A stretch of 64,000 nucleotides of DNA, taken from the NCBI GenBank assembly GCA_028023455.1, contig JAQFVV010006271.1, positions 1,001,795 to 1,065,794 of the forward strand, read 5' to 3'. Of this stretch, positions 12,530 through 26,030 are shown piece by piece (position 1 is the stretch's first letter; every line of letters begins with the position of its first letter). The stretch is from Epiperipatus broadwayi (Eukaryota; Onychophora; Udeonychophora; Euonychophora; Peripatidae). The notes beneath the pieces were generated by a model, which saw only the letters and a program-made list of their open reading frames with translations, ran no database searches and was not told the DNA's origin. The translations under genes and the position numbers were made by a program.

Positions 12530-14862
12530 TGAGTTCTAAAATAGTTTTCTTTTACCGCTTGTTTTTATTTATCAAATTAATTAAAAGCAAGCAAAGTTTT
12601 TAATTACATTCCTGTTTCTTTTATTTTAATCATTTTAGTTTGATTTTAAAAATGGACATTTAATTTTGCGTTGTTGTTTTTGTATAAAATAATCCCTGGT
12701 TAAAATTTTTAATTAGTTTGAGCAGGAGATTGAGATTTGCCCTGCTCTAAGGTGTAAAATTGAACAACACGAAAGTTTTCGCGGGAGATTGATGAGAGTA
12801 TAAATAACTCCAAAAATTTGGGACATTAGAGAGATTATTCTTGGCTTGACTAAGCTAATTTAGTGTCTCCGTGATTCATTCAGCATCTTATAATTTCGCT
12901 ATGTAGTTATATTAGCTTGCTGAGACTTATAGTTAAGACATTGAATTTCTGTTTAAAAATTTGCTGTCCCAAGATGTCAAAATCCATTGCTGTACATATA
13001 ACCTATAACATGCCTTGCTAATTGAATTAAGGATGGACCTCTGATTCCACACTGCTCGTTCATCATGCTATGAAATTTTAAAGTAAACAAGATCCCAAAA
13101 TATACCTCGACACTTGCCATCCTCATGAAGAGAAGACACCTGAAAATATGAACTTAAAATAAAAGTGCACACTCTTTTGAAAAACTACGTGAATTTTGCT
13201 TTACCATAAGGTAAATACATTTTTATTCTTTCCAGGTATATTCTTTAGTTAAATCTCCACTCAATCTAAAAATAAATATGTACTTTTAATAATTATTTAA
13301 TCTCTTATTTATTATCTGTATTAGCTTTTCATTGTATTTTATAGTGTCTTCGAGTCTTAGTTTTAAGGTTCCAAGTTTGTTTTCCATTTCACTATTGTGA
13401 GATTACATTTTTATATGCTTAATATGTCTTCCTTTATTTTACTAACTATTGCTAAATGCTTTAGCAGTTTTTCATAACATTAATTTGCTCACCTATCAAT
13501 ATTTTATTGTTCAATAATTAAGTTAAATTACTGTCTTTGTGTTTTCTGTAAACCACAAATCTTTTGGCTGGTGGTTTATAGTGTTTGTTATTTTAGTTTT
13601 TTCTAAAATTAGAGATTTTGTCTATTTGTTTTTAGATTTCGTAAGACTGTAATCATCTTCTTTTGTCTTGTATGTGGGATCAGCCTTGAATTGCTTTAAA
13701 TGTAGTATATCAAAGGGCTATTCTGCTGAAATTATGATGTTTTTGTCTTGATGCATTATTCTGGGGCAAGAAATGCTCACTGGTGCCTTTTCGCCAGCAG
13801 GAAGATACTATTAACTCCCTTTTACATTTTAGGTGATAGAAAGTTTATTTCTGCTAAAGCATTTAATATTTTAATATTTTCAACTCATATACACTCTCTG
13901 ATAAATTAACTTATAAAAATCTAGGTCAAACGTTCATATTTTTTTTTGCTAGATTTATTTGATCTTTTATCTTTTTGCTTTAAATTTATTTGTCAGAGCA
14001 GGTATTGGAAATTTAGTTTGTAAATTTATTTGTAATTCAAATTATCCCACTTTCTTGAAATGCTTGGACAGATATAACTAGTTTTATAATTACTTACCTG
14101 TCTCCTACTGAGACCTTTAATTATTGTACCCAGCTTAGTTTTGGCCAATCATTTGGTTGGTGATTCACCCATATTATATGTGTTTTTTTTTTAAATCATA
14201 GATTTAATATTTTATTAATTTGAAATCATTTATGCTGGAGTATTTTCTAATTTCACTATTTTATTAAATTGGAGATTTAAGTTTTCTCCCGTTTTATTAT
14301 TTATACTCCGTCCTATTCATTTAACTTTTTTTGTTCTTGCATTGTAATCAACCTTGCTAATCTTAAATATGAGTGGTCTATGCAGTAGTCCTATGGCAAT
14401 ATGACATAATTAGTCAATAAGCTAGTGAACACTCATCGGCACTGGTTCATTGATTCATGCTAGAAATTTTCCTTACTTTTCATTTTAGAACTTTTGAATA
14501 AAGAAACCAAAATTGCTTTAGGTGGATTGTCAGCTGAAGGAAAATCATTTTCTCCTTTTCTAATTAACTTTTAGAAAATTAGTCTGTCTGCCAGAGTGTT
14601 GATGTTTTATGCTTTCTAGTACATTCTTGATATAACTATATTTATTGTGTGCAAATCTATACTTTAAACTTTTATATTACTCTTAATAAAATTTTCTTAT
14701 TATTTAAACTTAATTTGGCTATGTTTGTCTTAGTGCTTTTATTTCTCAATTGTCTGAACAATATTTAAGATTCTGTGTTTCTGATCACAGGAAACAAATT
14801 TTCCTGATATGTAGTGATCTGGTGGTGCCCTCTGTGGTTAAAGAGATTAAGTGACCATTACA
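12530..14862. repeat. LTR-like dispersed repeat, family A, copy 2
   Basis: Begins TGAGTTCTAAAATAG after a TATATATA tract and ends GACCATTACA before (TA)n. Homologous to 20-1707 at both ends and through the middle. It is about 650 bp longer; the extra part (about 13690-14380) looks like a partial internal duplication, because two versions of an ACTGGT..-rich segment followed by a GAAGGA/AGGAAGATA segment occur (near 13790 and 14440). No coding frame. Confidence 0.5.
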
Positions 14863-14894
14863 TATATATATATATAATAAAATAATAAATATAA

Positions 14895-14965
14895 AAAATA
14901 GAGTGGAGAGTGGTGGGTTGTGTAAAAGTCTGTGTTCATATATCTTATATATTACATATATATAT
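14895..14965. repeat. Foldback-family terminal fragment
   Basis: About 70 bp (TAGAGTGGAGAGTGGTGGGT, then AAAGTCTGTGTTCATAT) match the right ends of the copies at 18030-18475 and 41480-41905. Confidence 0.55.
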
Positions 14966-17900
14966 TGAAGCATAAAATCTGTACACATATTTTTGCTTCA
15001 CTGTCTGGTGATTCAAAACCTTGAATCAGAGGTTTAAACCCAACTATATATGTGTTAAATCACTAGAGAGTGAAAGGACACACATACAAGTTTTAAAACC
15101 CTCATTTTTTGTACTTTCATAAGTTAAACATTTTATTATAAAAGAATATTTAATAATTTTAAGTCGGAAATATTTAAATTTCCATTCCCTTTAAATAATC
15201 ATGTATGCGGGTTCGATATTGCTAAAAAAAATATTGATAAAAAATTTATTTTTCGTAATTAAATATTATGTATATTTATTTTATATTTTATAGATCGCGC
15301 GTATTTTATTTATGATGCAATACCAAAGAAAGTTCTAGAGAGTAATTAAAATAACTCTGAAACTTATAAATAAAAGAATATTCTAGATTTAATTTAAAAA
15401 GGGTAATTAATAAATTAAAATCCCTTAGCAAACATAATGTTAATGGAAATTATATCTTTTGAATCTATTTCCATTCTCAAAATAGATTAAAACAGTACTC
15501 TCTAGAACTTGTTGCATTATCATTGAAAATAAAGAATAGGTGCATTTAGGCCACTTAATGGACATCTGGGCCTCAGCAAGCAGAAAGAGAAAATATTCAA
15601 GAAGGTCATGCTAACATATAAATAGAGCCAAAATTTTAGGCTGTCTCTTAGTTCGCCATTTTAATCAGTGTTGCAGAGCGGATCCACATCAATCAAAATT
15701 TTGAAATATGAATTCAGAGTAGAGGGACTAAATTTGCTTTCCCTTTCTTCTCCAAAAATCATTTCCATACTGCTATGCTAACATGCCACCTCCACTTATG
15801 GACTGCCTAAATTAAATGCTGAACTAATTATCTCAAGATGCCAGCCATTATTTTTCCAAATTTTGCAATGCCGACCGTGTTTTCCTCATTTTATAATCTT
15901 ATACATACCAATCCATATGGACATCAAGACATCAAGAAATGGAAGGTAAATCCTGATCATGCTGCCAATATGAACTCTTTTAAAACTTTCATTTTAAAAT
16001 TTAAATTATTTGTAATGTAATTCTCTTTTTATTTAAACATGGTGTTGTAATGCTAATTGTAATAATTCTATAAAGTAATGACTTTCTCCTTCCTTATAAA
16101 AATCTAATGCATGAATCTATAACTTTATTTTTTTATGCATTTCTTTAATGGGTTTCACAATTTCTATTTTTAATATTTTAAATGTGGCAAACTTTTAATT
16201 TCAATATTATAACTTTTTGTATGATTTAATTTAATATGCTAATAGTTCTATCTAGCGAAACTGATCTTAAATTTTCTTATTAGATATCCTCAATATTTTG
16301 GGATGTTAAATCGTAAATCTAAGATTTCTTACCTAACTAAAAGTTCGCTCGATTCAATAATATTTTTTAAGTTATTCTATTTGCTTAGTGGCAGATTATT
16401 CGCTGCTACATTTAATATGTCACTTCATTACCATGTTTACACTATTGATTTTATTTTCATGTTATATTTTAAAGTAAACTTAATGATCTTACCTTTGCTG
16501 TTTTTTTTATAATATGGTCAATCATTTGCCCATCATGCCATCTAGCATGGTAATTATTTTATGGAATTAATTATTAGTTAGTGTATTAATATTTGTTTAA
16601 TGATGGGAACAATATTCCCTCTTTTATGTTTTGACATCCTAACCAATTAAAGGTCATTTGCATACCTTTTGAGAGGGATCAAATTATGTCATATCATTAT
16701 GCTAGATTCGCTTAAATTACGAGGGTCTTAATTCAATGTGTATCAGTGTCATTAAGAACCTGATTTTTTTCATTACTAGCATTGCTTGGCTTAGATAATG
16801 TTACGAAATTTCCTCTTCTTGCTTTGTCAAACTTAAAACCCAAAGGACCAGAATTATTGTACTTATGGCATATCCTTGAATGGAGTTTGGAAGCACCGAC
16901 TCCAGGATACTGTCAGGTAATTGTTTAGGCTCTGCATGGGTTAACACTGGAAATCAGACCATCAATTCCTACGCCATCCCCTCTTCAAGTTAGGGAATGT
17001 CATTTTAAAGCTTATTTAAGCTACCTGCCCTCTCATTGAAACAATGTTCAGGTGCTCTAACAAACAATGTTAAATATATTCTCTCCAGTAAGAAAAGAAT
17101 AGAATAAAATACAAATTACTTTTCTGTCTGAAGGTCTAATGACTGTTTAAGTAAATAATGTAAATTATAAAATATTTTTGTATGTAGCATCCCATTTATC
17201 TGTTTTTAAGGTAATTTATTTTATAAAATAATCATAGCGTCCAAGTTATAGTATGGTAAAATTGGTATCTACTGTTAGCATATTAAACCACATTTTTTTT
17301 ACTATCTGTACATCTTCTTTTGAATCATCATATTCAATTGCAGATTTGCATATTATTTAATCATTGACTTATGTGCTATTATTATGTAATTCCTTCAATA
17401 CCGAAATCAGCATTCCCAAATAGGTGAAACCCAAAATTCTATTAATGTTATAGGTAAATAGATTCACGACTGTTTATTAAATTGTATATTATTTGTTTAT
17501 TCATTTTCTCATAATATTAATAAATTATTAACAATATAATTAGTATTTAATTTTGCTTTGCCTCTTGATTTATGTATGCACATCGTTAATTAGATTGCGT
17601 TATATATAGCTCATTCTCATTGACCTTAGGCCAACTTCTTAGATTTATAAATAAATTATTGATGAAAAGTCTAATTCTAAGCTTAAGCTATTTCATTCTG
17701 TTGGGGGCAAAGGTTCAAAGCCTAGTAGTATTATCAGTCCCTGTAGATCTCTTGTTTTTCCGCTGTTGCTCTGAGACAGGAATGAATAAAATTTCATTTG
17801 TTATCATCAGAAATGTTGTTTGTAAAGTTATAGACCTGGGAAATAGGCAAAGGGCAGAGTTCATGATTATTTCTGACTTATGTATCTTGCACATGATTGG

Positions 17901-18029
17901 ACTCGAGGTACTTTTGCCTAGATGCTAGCTCTTGTTAGATGAACATACAATTCTGACCGGTACAATATTGACACAGGTATATAATAATCCTGTATTTCTG
18001 TTGTTACTTAGTAGAGATGTCTGCCCATC
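14966..18029. other. Intergenic DNA, no gene seen (contains one MITE)
   Basis: Apart from the small inverted-repeat element at 15313-15521, nothing identifiable is present. Open stretches of 60-102 codons at 15838-16020, 16303-16512 and 17620-17928 lack recognisable domains, and their composition matches the surrounding AT-rich DNA. They are judged to be chance. Confidence 0.55.
15313..15521. mobile_element. Short MITE-like element (about 209 bp)
   Basis: Terminal inverted repeats: left ATGATGCAATACC..AAGTTCTAGAGAGTA, right the reverse complement of TACTCTCTAGAACTTGTTGC with ATTATCAT. The interior is AT-rich and non-coding. The superfamily cannot be assigned. Confidence 0.55.
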
Positions 18030-18475
18030 TCATGTATATGTATTAAATGGATTATGTCCTGTACATGACGGGTCAGACTGACTTTAGGTCAACATGGGTG
18101 TGACAAGACAGGATGGCCTTTGAGTGTTCCATCATCAGATTTTCAATTGGATGGATGGTTGAAGAGTTGGAGTGGATTGAATCCTGTCCATTAAAGTATT
18201 GGATGGATGGTTGAAGAGTTGGAGTGGATTGAATAATGTCCATTACAGTATGAAGATTGGCTATCTTAATATATATCTGAGCACTTATGCCATATAAGTA
18301 TGGAGATAATAATCTAGATCAATTGATGATTGCTGGTTTAGCATGAAATACTTATATTGGTGATTATTTTTCTTTTCAACATATATGTGTTCAAGTGTCT
18401 CAGTGTTATGAGGTAGAGTGGAGAATAGTGGGTCATGTGAAAGTCTGTGCTCATATACCTTATATATTAAATAAA
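18030..18475. repeat. Foldback/SINE-like family, copy (paralogue of 41480-41905)
   Basis: Shares a long stretch with 41480-41905: ATTAAATGGATTATGTCCTG at the left, GATTTTCAATTGGATGGATG in the middle, GTGAAAGTCTGTGCTCATAT at the right. It carries an extra local duplication of the ATGGTTGAAGAGTTGGAGTG segment (near 18150 and 18205). No coding frame. Confidence 0.6.
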
Positions 18476-18505
18476 TATAATGGCAATTAACTATTAGATA
18501 TATTA

Positions 18506-18628
18506 TTTCAACCTGCAGAAGTACTTTTGGTTAATTCCTCAACCCTTCTCAATTGCCATTAAATTCCAAAAACATAATGGAAGCAAACACCATCAATTCA
18601 AATCCCATGAATCCAAATTTTAATGTTA
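18506..18628. repeat. Short dispersed repeat (about 125 bp), copy 2
   Basis: Second copy of the 3833-3960 repeat (AGTACTTTTGGTTAA, CATCAATTCAAATC, TTAATGTTAG). Confidence 0.45.
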
Positions 18629-19288
18629 GATATATCAAACAGATTAAAATTTTTTAAGTGCATCTCTTTTTTCAAATTGCATTATGCCCAAATTTTATCA
18701 TATTACCATTTATTAAAAACAGCCTTTATTACAACAAATAGCCTAGTGTCTGGCAAAACTGTGTTCAACAGACCTCATAGAGAAGTAGTATATATTATTC
18801 AGAAAACTTATAAGGTGTTGGATAATGAGAATTTGAATGTCTTTTCATCATATTTAAGGATAGTTAAATACTTATTTACTAATCAATTTTGGATAATTAG
18901 CTGAGTTGACAACACAAACTATTAAAGATAAATCCAGTCTTTATATTGCAATGGGAGGAGCAAGATCCCATTATTGATATGTTATTCAATGTTCAATGAT
19001 TGACTGTACCATATGTAATGGGACAATATTCGATGAAATGTGACTGGAAACCATACATAATTGAATGATATAGTTTTTCAAGAGGGATCATTAATTTAAC
19101 TAATTCAGCCAATACAATCATAAGAGTATTAACAGTTAAATATAAGAAAATTTGACAATATGCCTTTTTCCATATACCCTCTACACTTCTCATGTTATGA
19201 CATGGTATTTAAATTCAGGAAGAATATGCATGAGTTCTACTTCAGAATATGATTGCATCATGCTTGTATGCAAATTATATATATATAT

Positions 19289-21673
19289 TGTAAGGGGCTG
19301 GTGGATTCCAGAAGAGATGGGGGAGCGCATCTTACTATGGTCGGACTTTGGGTCTTTGGATAGGATGCAAGTGATTACGCGATGAAATACATAACCTATG
19401 ATTGTACCTACTTTCAATAGACTAGCTCTACCTATTTTTATTAACCTAGATACAATTTGGGTCAGTTCATCCAATTCTCACCCCTTTCTAGCCGCGTTAT
19501 ACCACAGTATTCAAACTCAGGGAGTAATTGCCTGAGCTCTCTTATCAAGGAAGGAGATCACACTAATAGTAGTTATTGCACTTCTGTATAAGTGATAATT
19601 AATTACCAAAAATCAATTAAGCATAAGATATATAAAAAATATGTATGTGCAGTATAAGTATATATGTATTAAAAGTTATAATAAATGATTTAAATATGTA
19701 TATGTATTTCCTCTATCATAGTAATAATATTAATAGGTCTAAAACTAAATAAGATCATAATGTTTATAATGGGTATGTGAATAATGAAGAACTATAAAGC
19801 TGATGGTGGATATTGAAATAATGATGAGTTAGAGACCAAATTAAAATAACGAATTATATAAACATTTATTGACTAACAAAAAAAATATGAATAACAATTA
19901 AATCTGATACATGTAATTGATTTTGTCAAGGATGAATCTCTACCACATCAATGTCTATAATGATATTAATAAAAATAAAACCCTTGCCGTAAACCCAATG
20001 GTAGAAGTTCATGTATTTGACTAATTATTTACAACAACGAATATGTAAAATTATAATATGTATATGTGATTTCGATTTTAGCTGGCTAATTTAAAATATG
20101 TATACAAACATAACAACAACAACAAAAAAAAATCTTTGTTGTCTAGATAAATCAATGATTATAAATCATTGATTCATAAAAGCAATACAAAAGTAAGCCT
20201 AATTAATAATAAATAAGAAAAAAAAATCTATCATTGTGTTTTGCTTAATATAAGATATTAAAATTTCTTACCTCCTAATTTCTAATTTCCTATATGTTGT
20301 CAAAAGTCAGTCAGATGGAGCGGTCAAAACTATTAATTTTTTTATTCTTATACAATTATAGATGATAAAAATATATATATATATAAATCTAATTCCCCCC
20401 CCCCCATTACTCTCATATAGAGTAACTCCAAAATTATGCACTTTAGCTTCCATTTGTAGAAACGAAAATAATTCATAAAATTTACAATAGACAAAATAAT
20501 GAAACAAAAATCACAATTTTTATCCCATTATGATAATTAAAGTTCGATAAGTCTGCTGGAAATTGTTCATTTGCTAAACAAATTCCTACGAATGAAGATG
20601 AAGTTTTGCTCCCACAAAGAATAGAAGTTTCTTGTCTGAGTCAAAAAATAATAATGTTCTCCAATTATCCTGTCTTGGATTTGTTTAGGCATTTTATTTA
20701 AAGCAAAGATAGTTTTTAAGTTTCTCCTAAATGGGCAGGTAAAATCTTTAAACTGTCATGGCTTTATTGATGACATATTATTACCCCATGGTACAAACTT
20801 TTCAGCAAGCAATCATGATATAAAAATAATATATATTTATTGATTCATTTGCTTCTCAAGATTTCAATGATGATATTATTATATATCAAAACAATTATTT
20901 ATTGAATATTACTGCAACGCCTAAATTTAATTGAAGTTTGTCTAATTAGCAAATAATTTAAATCTTCTTACTTTCAAATTAGTTCTTTACCTTCAAACGA
21001 TTGCTTTAAAATTTCAGCTTTTGATCATTTTGATTAATATTTTAAAAAATATTTATACATTTAAATTCAAATATTCACATCCATTTTGTATTCGAATTTA
21101 TTTTTTTAAGCAGAAAAAAATAATAATGTTCTATCTTCGAAAGCAGAAGACAATTATAACAATTAATACTGCATTGTAGGTCACGTGAAGTTTTTAAAAC
21201 ATTTTAACCTTGACATTTCCTATTGTTTAACTGACGTAATATAAATAAATGGGATTATAAATAAAAAATAATAATTTATAAATATTTTAAATTTCATTTC
21301 CACAAATTTCATCTCCACAAATGGTTGCCATGTGTTTAGATTTTAATTCAGTCATTGTTTTTATTTTTTTTTTTTTTTTAAGTTTATGTGTAAGTTTTTT
21401 TTATTTTTATAGTCATCCCAAATTATTAACATATAATACATTTTATTCCAGTGTTAATATACCTATCTGTTTCTCCCTAGTAATTTACTGGCTTTTATTA
21501 CTTCTTTAGAAATAAAAAGATGTTTATACACATGTGTATGTTGGAAAGAAAAAAAATGTTAATATGCCAATTTTCTTGGCAATTTATTGGTTAAGCAAAT
21601 ATGTTATGAGGCTCCAATTAGTAGAGTGTCTTAAATAACTGGATGGTGTGGCAGGTTGTAGCTCATCACTACA
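19289..21673 (-). repeat. 3' LTR of the 9.1-kb element
   Basis: 2385 bp, nearly identical to 26031-28407 along its whole length. It contains a C10 run near 20395, a CAAC-rich simple stretch near 20110 and a small palindrome AATCAATGATTATAAATCAT near 20152. Small open frames inside (for example 19190-19474 on the minus strand) are partly shared by the other LTR. Confidence 0.9.
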
Positions 21674-21686
21674 AACCCCTTCTTTT
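21674..21686 (-). promoter_or_regulatory. Polypurine tract
   Basis: On the minus strand AAAAGAAGGGGTT lies directly against the TGTAGTG start of the 3' LTR. This is the position and composition expected of the plus-strand primer of an LTR element. Confidence 0.7.
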
Positions 21687-22329
21687 ACAGGGTTAAAATT
21701 CTAACTGATGGAAGGAATTTTATCACTAACATATAAGTATGTATTTGTTTAATGCTGGATTGAGTTAGGTTTCAATGAAGGGTTTTTTAAAAAAATGTAC
21801 TCCAATGTTGCTTAATTTTATCAGCTAGTCTTTCAAAATTACTTTACACTTTCTTTTTATGGTTGAATCATATATCATTTAAAGTGTGATTTGAACTTAG
21901 GGTTTTTTCTTTTTCTCCTTATTGATGGTTATGTGGACCAAACAATTAACCGGTAATGTGTCTCTATTTAGACGGCACATAAATTTATTTGTTAGCCTTC
22001 ATCCTGCTCCTTTCTTGAGTCTTACTGGATTTTTTTTAAGGCCTAACTAAATATTAGAGCATTCATTCATTATACTGTATGGATTGACTCTTCTATCTTG
22101 GATAATGTCAAGATAACCCAATGCTTTTAAAACATTAACCTGGGTATATCCTCATCAACAAAAAAAATATAAATATAATATCCCTAGTTATACTCATTTT
22201 TTTTAAAAATCACCTAGATATAAATATAGATATTTTCTCTGATATTGATTTTATCTCTTACTATGCTTTAACTATCACTTCTAGTTATTATTCCAGCTGG
22301 GTTGTGCATTCTATAAAGTGACTGTATGT

Positions 22330-22673
22330 TCACATGGAGATTCCAAGATATGGTTTTAAGATACAGGCATTATATGTTCCATGTACCTCTCCTCCAATAT
22401 CAATCCAATATGCATTATGACCAGATTGTTTTACTGATGTAAATGGTCCTTCATATTGATTAAAAAACATGGTGCATATTATCTTGTGGTTTTACTTACA
22501 TGTGGGGGTTTTATCAAGACTTTGTCCCCTACTTTAAAATTATGATATACCTTTCCATTTTTATTTTTATTTCTTAGGTCAGCCATTTTTTTGAGCCTTT
22601 CATATGCTTGTAATCTTTCCTGTTCCACATTTATTTCTGTGGGATATACTGGTATAGGTATGAGTTGGTACAC
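22330..22673 (-). pseudogene. Integrase C-terminal remnant (LTR element)
   Basis: The first 64 codons (22673-22479) contain QERLQAYERLKKMADLRN and FKVGDKVLI, the basic stretch and the V-GD-V-L motif of the integrase C-terminal region of Ty3-type elements. A one-base frameshift in a T run near 22465 leads to a second frame with NQYEGPFTSV and AYWIDIGGE, ending at a TGA at 22330-22332. This is the SH3-like tail of the integrase. The catalytic DDE core is absent upstream. Confidence 0.7.
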
Positions 22674-23057
22674 TCATTGATTGTTTTACATAGGTATATT
22701 TTTATTTAAAGAAAAAAAATATATTGGGATCCATTGCATTCTAATGCTACTAAGTCAATTTATACCATATATTTGCTTTTATTGACCATAAATAGTGGTT
22801 TAGTGTTAAAAAATTGTAGGTGCATCTATTTATGCCCTAACTGTTTTTGAACCTTTTTGAAAACAATTTTATATATTCTTAAAAATAATATTTATATAAA
22901 AAGGTAACTAAATTAGCATTAACTTTCTAGTATTAAGTTATTGTTTTTTTAAATAGTATATTATCTCAAAATAAAAATTTATGTTCATAAACATTTGGGT
23001 TGTCCAGTGTACAAGCTCCAAATTGCAATCTTTGAGGTCCATTCCTTTATAAGATTT

Positions 23058-25514
23058 TTAAGCACTAGTATTTCTATGCCTAATGAATGTAAAAGGACCT
23101 TCATATGTATTGCATAGTTTATGAAACTGGCAATCTCTTTGTTTAGTAATTTCTAATGTGGCTTTCTCCACCATGTTCCAATTGTCTTGCCCGTCTGGGT
23201 CATCATATTGATAGTAGAGTGCATTTAAATGCCACGGAAAAAATCTAAAATGATCATACACTTTATCATTATCAAAATCTCCCAAACTAGTGTGGTGATT
23301 GTGATAACTTATCATGGTTGCAGTCTTCTGTATTAACAATATTATATTCTAATAGCTAATATACAGTTCATCAGTATCATGTGTAGAGAATATTTTAATT
23401 CTGCTTTCATGGAAAATATGAGTATGATGGAATCTTTTTAAATATATATCTAATTCATTTTCCATCTCACCCTCTTTCATGTACTTTTGCATAACACGTT
23501 TAAAATATAAGATTGTCTCACATATTGTGACTTTATTAAGGTGGTTAACCTTAAGAATTTGAGAGCTTAGTTGTCCTTAAGGTGTGGTAGTATCATCTAA
23601 CTATTCTTGTCTCACTTTATGAGATTCATGATCTATCTCATACTTGATACTATCTAAGGATAGATTTGATGAGTAGTTTGAACTCTCTATCTGACTTTGT
23701 AGACATAGACAACTTTTTGCCAATGTCAATATTGTTTTCATAGTGTTAATTAGCTGGGTAGGCACTTGTATAGTTGATATTGTAATATCTATGTTAATTT
23801 TGAGAGGATCATTCTTTATCTCAGGTATTACCTGTTGAGAGAAAATTGATTCTGGGTTGTGGTCATTTATTCCACTGAGATTTTTAGCAACAATCACCAA
23901 ATCATTTTCTACTTCATCTTCTAATTTTTGACTATCCTGAGTCTCATGCCTTGTTTCTGTTTGTTGCATTACCATGATTTCTGAGTTTTGAAGACTCTCT
24001 GCTTCATTCATTTCTGCAGTTCTTTTTGGGTTTAATAAATTTTGATCAATCACTTCAAAAATATTGTGCTGATTCTTCACAGCATTACTCTATTGTATGA
24101 TAGTGTAATGATTCTGATGGTCTTCTTCTGTGATAATCATCTGATCAAATAGTGATTTGCTCTGGATATCATCATCACATTCAGGGTAAGTTTTGGGTTG
24201 TTGGTGATGGCTGTTCACACCAATCTGTGTTATATCATCATTTTTGCTACTGTCTTTGAAAACTACTTCTAAATTGTTTCCTAACTTATCTCCATTCTCA
24301 TAATTAGTTTGTGTTGATCTATCAATCTCAGTAGGCTGCATTCCCATTCTATATGCCTTTTGGTGTAAATGAGTTTCAATTGCTTCAAATCTTTGATTAG
24401 TGGCTTTCTCCATATGGTCCATCTGGTCCTGAATTTCTTTTATGCCTTCAATTAGTGTTCCTAATTTTACATCATTTGGAAGAATCTCCAATTCACTAGA
24501 AGCTATCTTTTCCTCCAAATGCTTTACATTTTGACTCATCTCTTCAAAAGATTTGTTATTCAATTCCACTTCATTATTTAATCGGGAATGAAGTTGCTCA
24601 ATTTTGGTGTTAATGACACTAACTTCTTCCTGAATTTTGATTTGGTGTCTATCCTGTTCAGCAAATACTTCTTCCTTAAAATGTACACAATTTTGTTGTA
24701 CTTCTTCATATTTAGTATCTAGTTGGCTGGTGATAGTGTGCTTGAATTCTTCTAATCTCTGTTGACACTTTACATCCTTCTCATCTACCTCTTTCCTCAT
24801 TTCAAACATAGCCTGTTTCAATTCTTTTTTATCTTCTTGGACACTATTTAAACCAAAAGATAATCATTCCATATCTGTAGATAGTTTACTTTCAAATTCC
24901 TTCATTTTTATATCCATATTAATATTTAAATTACTGAAATTGGCTGTCATTTTTCTTAAACTACTGTTATTGCTATCTATCTTTGCTTCTAAACTACTAC
25001 TACTATTGTTGTTTATTTTTAACATTTCTTCCTTTAAACTACTGTTATTACTATCTATCTTTGCCTTTAAACTACTGCTATTGGCTGCCATTTCTTCCTT
25101 TAAACTACTGTTATTAGTTGCCATTTCTTCTCTTAATCTACTGTTATTGCTATCCATTTTTGCTTCTAAACTACTACTACTACTATCTATCATTGCTTCC
25201 ATCTTTTCCATCATAGTCTGTATCATTAGTTGCATGGCCATCATATTCTTAGTAATCTGTGTTATTTCAACTTCGGGTATTTGATTGACTTCTTTGGCCG
25301 GGTTCTCTTCAGTTTGATAAACTATCTGGCTTTCTTCCTGCATCTGTTGGAAATGTTTAGTTTCGGTTATAGACCCCCCAGATGCTTGGCTATACAAAGC
25401 TTCTCTTTCAACAATAATGGTAGTCATTTCTATTTCACTATCACTACTATTCTCTGATTCTGGTAAATACTTAAGATCCATGTTTAATAAATATTTCTTA
25501 CTTCTGGTTACCAT
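23058..25514 (-). pseudogene. gag-like coiled-coil frame with five internal stops
   Basis: One reading frame of 819 codons runs from an ATG at 25514 to a stop at 23058 with no frameshift. It is cut by TGA at 24864, TAG at 24090, TAG at 23601, TAA at 23577 and TAG at 23349. The first 216 codons contain a repeated module (SSLEAKMDSNNS, SSLKEEMAANS and variants, about residues 110-200). The next 243 are charged and coiled-coil-like (QRLEEFKHTI, KIEQLHSRLNNEVE). Near the end YEGPFTFI resembles the integrase C-terminal YEGPF motif, suggesting a gag frame joined to a pol tail by deletion. No zinc knuckle is seen. Position directly after the primer-binding site supports a gag origin. Assignment to gag is by position and coiled-coil character, not by a recognised capsid motif. 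Confidence 0.6.
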
Positions 25515-26010
25515 TAAAATTTTATTTATAAATTTAAAATATATTATTTGGTTTTATTAATACAAGTTAATATATATACCATAGGGTTTTATATGCCATC
25601 TTTTTGCCATTTGCATTTAGTTTAGATTCCCTTATGTATATAACTTTTATTTCCTATTTTAAAAACCTGATCTTTTATTTTCCCAGGCATCTATTTTAAC
25701 TATGATTTAATCAACGATGATTTATTTAATAGTTGGTCTCGGCTCATTTCATCATCCATATCCCTCAAATTTCACTTACCATTCTAGATAATAGTTTTTA
25801 TTTGATAAAACTATAATAAAAAAAATATTAGATACACTTTTCAAAGCTGTAATTATATGAATCAATTATGTGTTAGATGTGTAAGTTTATAGAGGTTATA
25901 TATATGCAAAAACGATTTAAGAAAAAAAAAAAAATTTCAAACTAACAAAATTATTATTATTATTTTTATGAATTCAATAGCTAGATCTCCTTGGAGATTT
26001 GATATTCATG

Positions 26011-26028
26011 CCGAAACATTGAGCGCCA
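26011..26028 (-). promoter_or_regulatory. Primer-binding site
   Basis: Two bases after the 5' LTR, the minus strand reads TGGCGCTCAATGTTTCGG. It matches the tRNA-Lys-type site TGGCGCCCAACGTGGGGC at 12 of 18 positions, including the first six. The primer tRNA is uncertain. Confidence 0.65.
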
Positions 26029-26030
26029 GA

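Noticed and set aside
17620-17928. 102-codon open stretch
   Set aside because: No domain, no start context and no homologous copy in the window; expected by chance in 64 kb.
24940-25457. Leu-rich plus-strand frames
   Set aside because: Antisense of the repeated Ser/Asn/Lys coiled-coil codons of the minus-strand gag-like frame.
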